Below the pieces are notes generated by a model. It had not been told where the DNA came from. It saw only the letters and a program-made list of their open reading frames with translations, and did no database searches. Position numbers and translations under genes: made by a program. A stretch of 6,665 nucleotides of DNA from the NCBI GenBank assembly GCA_009886305.1, contig QXZO01000200.1, positions 1-6,665 on the forward strand, written 5' to 3'. Each line of letters starts with the position of its first letter. Within the stretch, counting starts at the first letter, position 1. Shown here in pieces: positions 5,165-6,665 of the stretch. The stretch comes from Betaproteobacteria bacterium (lineage in GTDB: Bacteria > Pseudomonadota > Gammaproteobacteria > Burkholderiales > Eutrophovitaceae).

Positions 5165-6665
5165 ACCATACTGCGATACCGATAATGGCCATCAGAGCAG
5201 GAATAAGAATGATTGATAAGACGAATGTTCCCTTCATTTGTGTATTGGTCAAATTCACTCTGGCGATATCAAGCGATTTTGGTTCTAATCCAATTAGGTT
5301 TTCTTGGGCAGCCAAATAGTTGATAGTACTTAATAGAAGTTTCCCATTGCCCATGACATGGAAAAACGAGTTAGTCGCAAAATCTGAATCTCCGATGATT
5401 GCAATCCTAGAGGGGATTGCCGTGGAATCCGCTGATGTTGTGTCTGCAGTACTCCTATCGGTTTTGCCTTCTTGTAACTCCTTGATTGCAGTTTCTGCAT
5501 TTTTTCCATAGTAAGGGTTACGATTCACGATAACCATTAACGTAAGAGGTCCCTTTGGATCCACTCCTTCTTTGTACCCCGGCTTGGTTATATCTGTTTC
5601 TCCATAACTTTCACGAGACGTATTGATCAGTGGACGAACTTTTGTATTAGCTACCGGCTCTTTTGTAGGAGACAGTGATCGGGCACCCGGAAAAAATGTA
5701 AGCGTTAAGTTGTCTGTGATGGAGTGCAAATTATATTTCGTGACAGCTGGTGATGATATATCAGCCCAGAAGTGGCTCTCTTCATCAAGAACCAAATTAT
5801 CATTTAGGATGACCCCCAATTGTTCAATGATGGGCTCAAGGCCAGTGGTTACAAACGGGTCAAGCATAAATAGGACATTGTTTCCATCCTTTATATATTG
5901 ATCGATCCATTGGATCTCAGATTGCATAAGAGCAGTTTGAGGGCCGGCGACTATAAATACAGCACAATCTTCCTCGGCGCCTCTTCCTTGTGCCAAAGTG
6001 ACTTTACTAACGACGTAGTTCATCGATTCGAGGCTGTTACGTAACTTTGCCATACCGTGCCGCTCATGAAGAACGTATTGTGTACCCAGCCCGTGATCGT
6101 GACCACTGTCCCCCTCTATGTGATCATGCTGCTCTAAACTAAAAGGATCAGGCTCACCATGTCCATCCAAGAAGCAAATAGTTTGTTGGATTCCTCTGGA
6201 AATCTTCAAAATACCGTTTGCGATATCACTCTCATGGGGCGTATTGACTTGTAATTGACGACCCTCGCTCTCCAATAATGCCGTACCTGCAAACTCAATG
6301 TTTTTCATCCGTGCAATGGATGGGTTAAGCATTGGATCATGGAACTCAACTGTGACTTGGTCTGACTTTGAAGCAATTTCTTGATAGAACTCGACAGTAT
6401 CCCGCATCATAGGATCATGAAAAAAGCTGATATGGACGGGCGTTTCCAGACTCTCCAGCATGTCAATGGTTTCTGCAGATAGCGAGTACAAATCTCCTTC
6501 AGTCATATCTATCCGGAAAGGGTACTTGATTGATAAGTAGCAAATTGCAACTACAATTCCTACCATTCCAACTGACCAGGCAATAGCTTCTCCACGTTGT
6601 TTTTTAAAAAATAGATTTAGTTCAGCTCGTAGCAGGTAAGCACCAGCGATGGTTATGAGTAGTCC
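5151..6665 (-). CDS. GldG-like ABC-transport auxiliary protein, membrane-anchored at both ends, 5'-truncated by window
   Basis: This is a GldG-family (ABC_transp_aux-type) protein, 504 residues visible, whose frame is open to the window edge. The first in-frame ATG (6564-6566) is probably not the start: it lies inside a hydrophobic segment and no ribosome site precedes it. Counting from that Met, family landmarks are RIDMTEGDLYSLSAET (18-33), LETPVHISFFHD, the conserved FLDGHGEPD (132-140), a domain with VFIVAGPQTALMQSEIQWIDQYI and LFMLDPF, then SRIAIIGDSDFATNSFF, and a C-terminal membrane helix ending WWRRR. In GldA/F/G systems the protein accompanies an ABC-2 permease and ATPase, which would be expected upstream, outside the window. 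Between GHGE and LRNSLESMNY is a His-rich insert with six His at 147-170. Some 33 codons further upstream include a second hydrophobic stretch, so either an N-terminal two-helix anchor or a fusion to the permease is possible. Transported substrate unknown. Confidence 0.87.
   Translation of the reverse strand, partial: GLLITIAGAYLLRAELNLFFKKQRGEAIAWSVGMVGIVVAICYLSIKYPFRIDMTEGDLYSLSAETIDMLESLETPVHISFFHDPMMRDTVEFYQEIASKSDQVTVEFHDPMLNPSIARMKNIEFAGTALLESEGRQLQVNTPHESDIANGILKISRGIQQTICFLDGHGEPDPFSLEQHDHIEGDSGHDHGLGTQYVLHERHGMAKLRNSLESMNYVVSKVTLAQGRGAEEDCAVFIVAGPQTALMQSEIQWIDQYIKDGNNVLFMLDPFVTTGLEPIIEQLGVILNDNLVLDEESHFWADISSPAVTKYNLHSITDNLTLTFFPGARSLSPTKEPVANTKVRPLINTSRESYGETDITKPGYKEGVDPKGPLTLMVIVNRNPYYGKNAETAIKELQEGKTDRSTADTTSADSTAIPSRIAIIGDSDFATNSFFHVMGNGKLLLSTINYLAAQENLIGLEPKSLDIARVNLTNTQMKGTFVLSIILIPALMAIIGIAVWWRRR

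Noticed and set aside
5151..5169. Earlier ATG (5167-5169) as start of the DUF4340 protein
   Set aside because: No Shine-Dalgarno sequence precedes it, while the ATG at 5149-5151 has GGAG at nine bases and a TAATG overlap with the upstream stop.

Overview
The window is a compact, gene-dense piece of a bacterial chromosome with moderate to low GC by eye. It is most likely from a proteobacterium, probably a gammaproteobacterium. The pantothenate/nucleotide pair coaBC-dut sits in the order seen in Escherichia coli, and all proteins are Gram-negative in style, with periplasmic signal peptides and a periplasmic c-type cytochrome. No gene here fixes the species. A marine, methylotroph-like gammaproteobacterium is a reasonable guess but only an inference.

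Region 1 (1-2775, plus strand) is a periplasmic alcohol-oxidation cluster. It holds the C-terminal part of a PQQ-dependent methanol/ethanol-family dehydrogenase with the Asp-Tyr-Asp signature of lanthanide-dependent (XoxF/PedH-like) enzymes. This is followed by a strong terminator, an MxaJ/XoxJ-like periplasmic binding protein, and a one-haem cytochrome c with four extra cysteines (XoxG-like role). The dehydrogenase would oxidise the alcohol and pass electrons to the cytochrome. The J protein is thought to help maturation or activation of the dehydrogenase. No small subunit (mxaI-like) gene lies downstream of the dehydrogenase, which fits the Xox type rather than the Mxa type.

Region 2 (2748-4500, minus strand) carries the housekeeping genes coaBC (coenzyme A synthesis) and dut (dUTPase). 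They run towards the cytochrome gene and share with it one bidirectional terminator, whose 3' side overlaps the dut stop codon.

Region 3 (4507-6665, minus strand) is the 3' part of an operon for a GldG/DUF4340-type system, the auxiliary membrane-anchored proteins of a GldA/GldF-like ABC exporter. The GldG-like reading frame stays open to the window edge, so its N-terminus is outside. Its stop codon overlaps the start of the DUF4340 gene (TAATG). Both proteins carry histidine-rich stretches in their predicted periplasmic parts, the most unusual feature of the window.

No tRNA, rRNA, insertion sequence, CRISPR array or phage gene is visible. There is no gene-free stretch longer than 300 bases; the longest, 1040-1267, holds a terminator and a near-perfect 24-bp inverted repeat.
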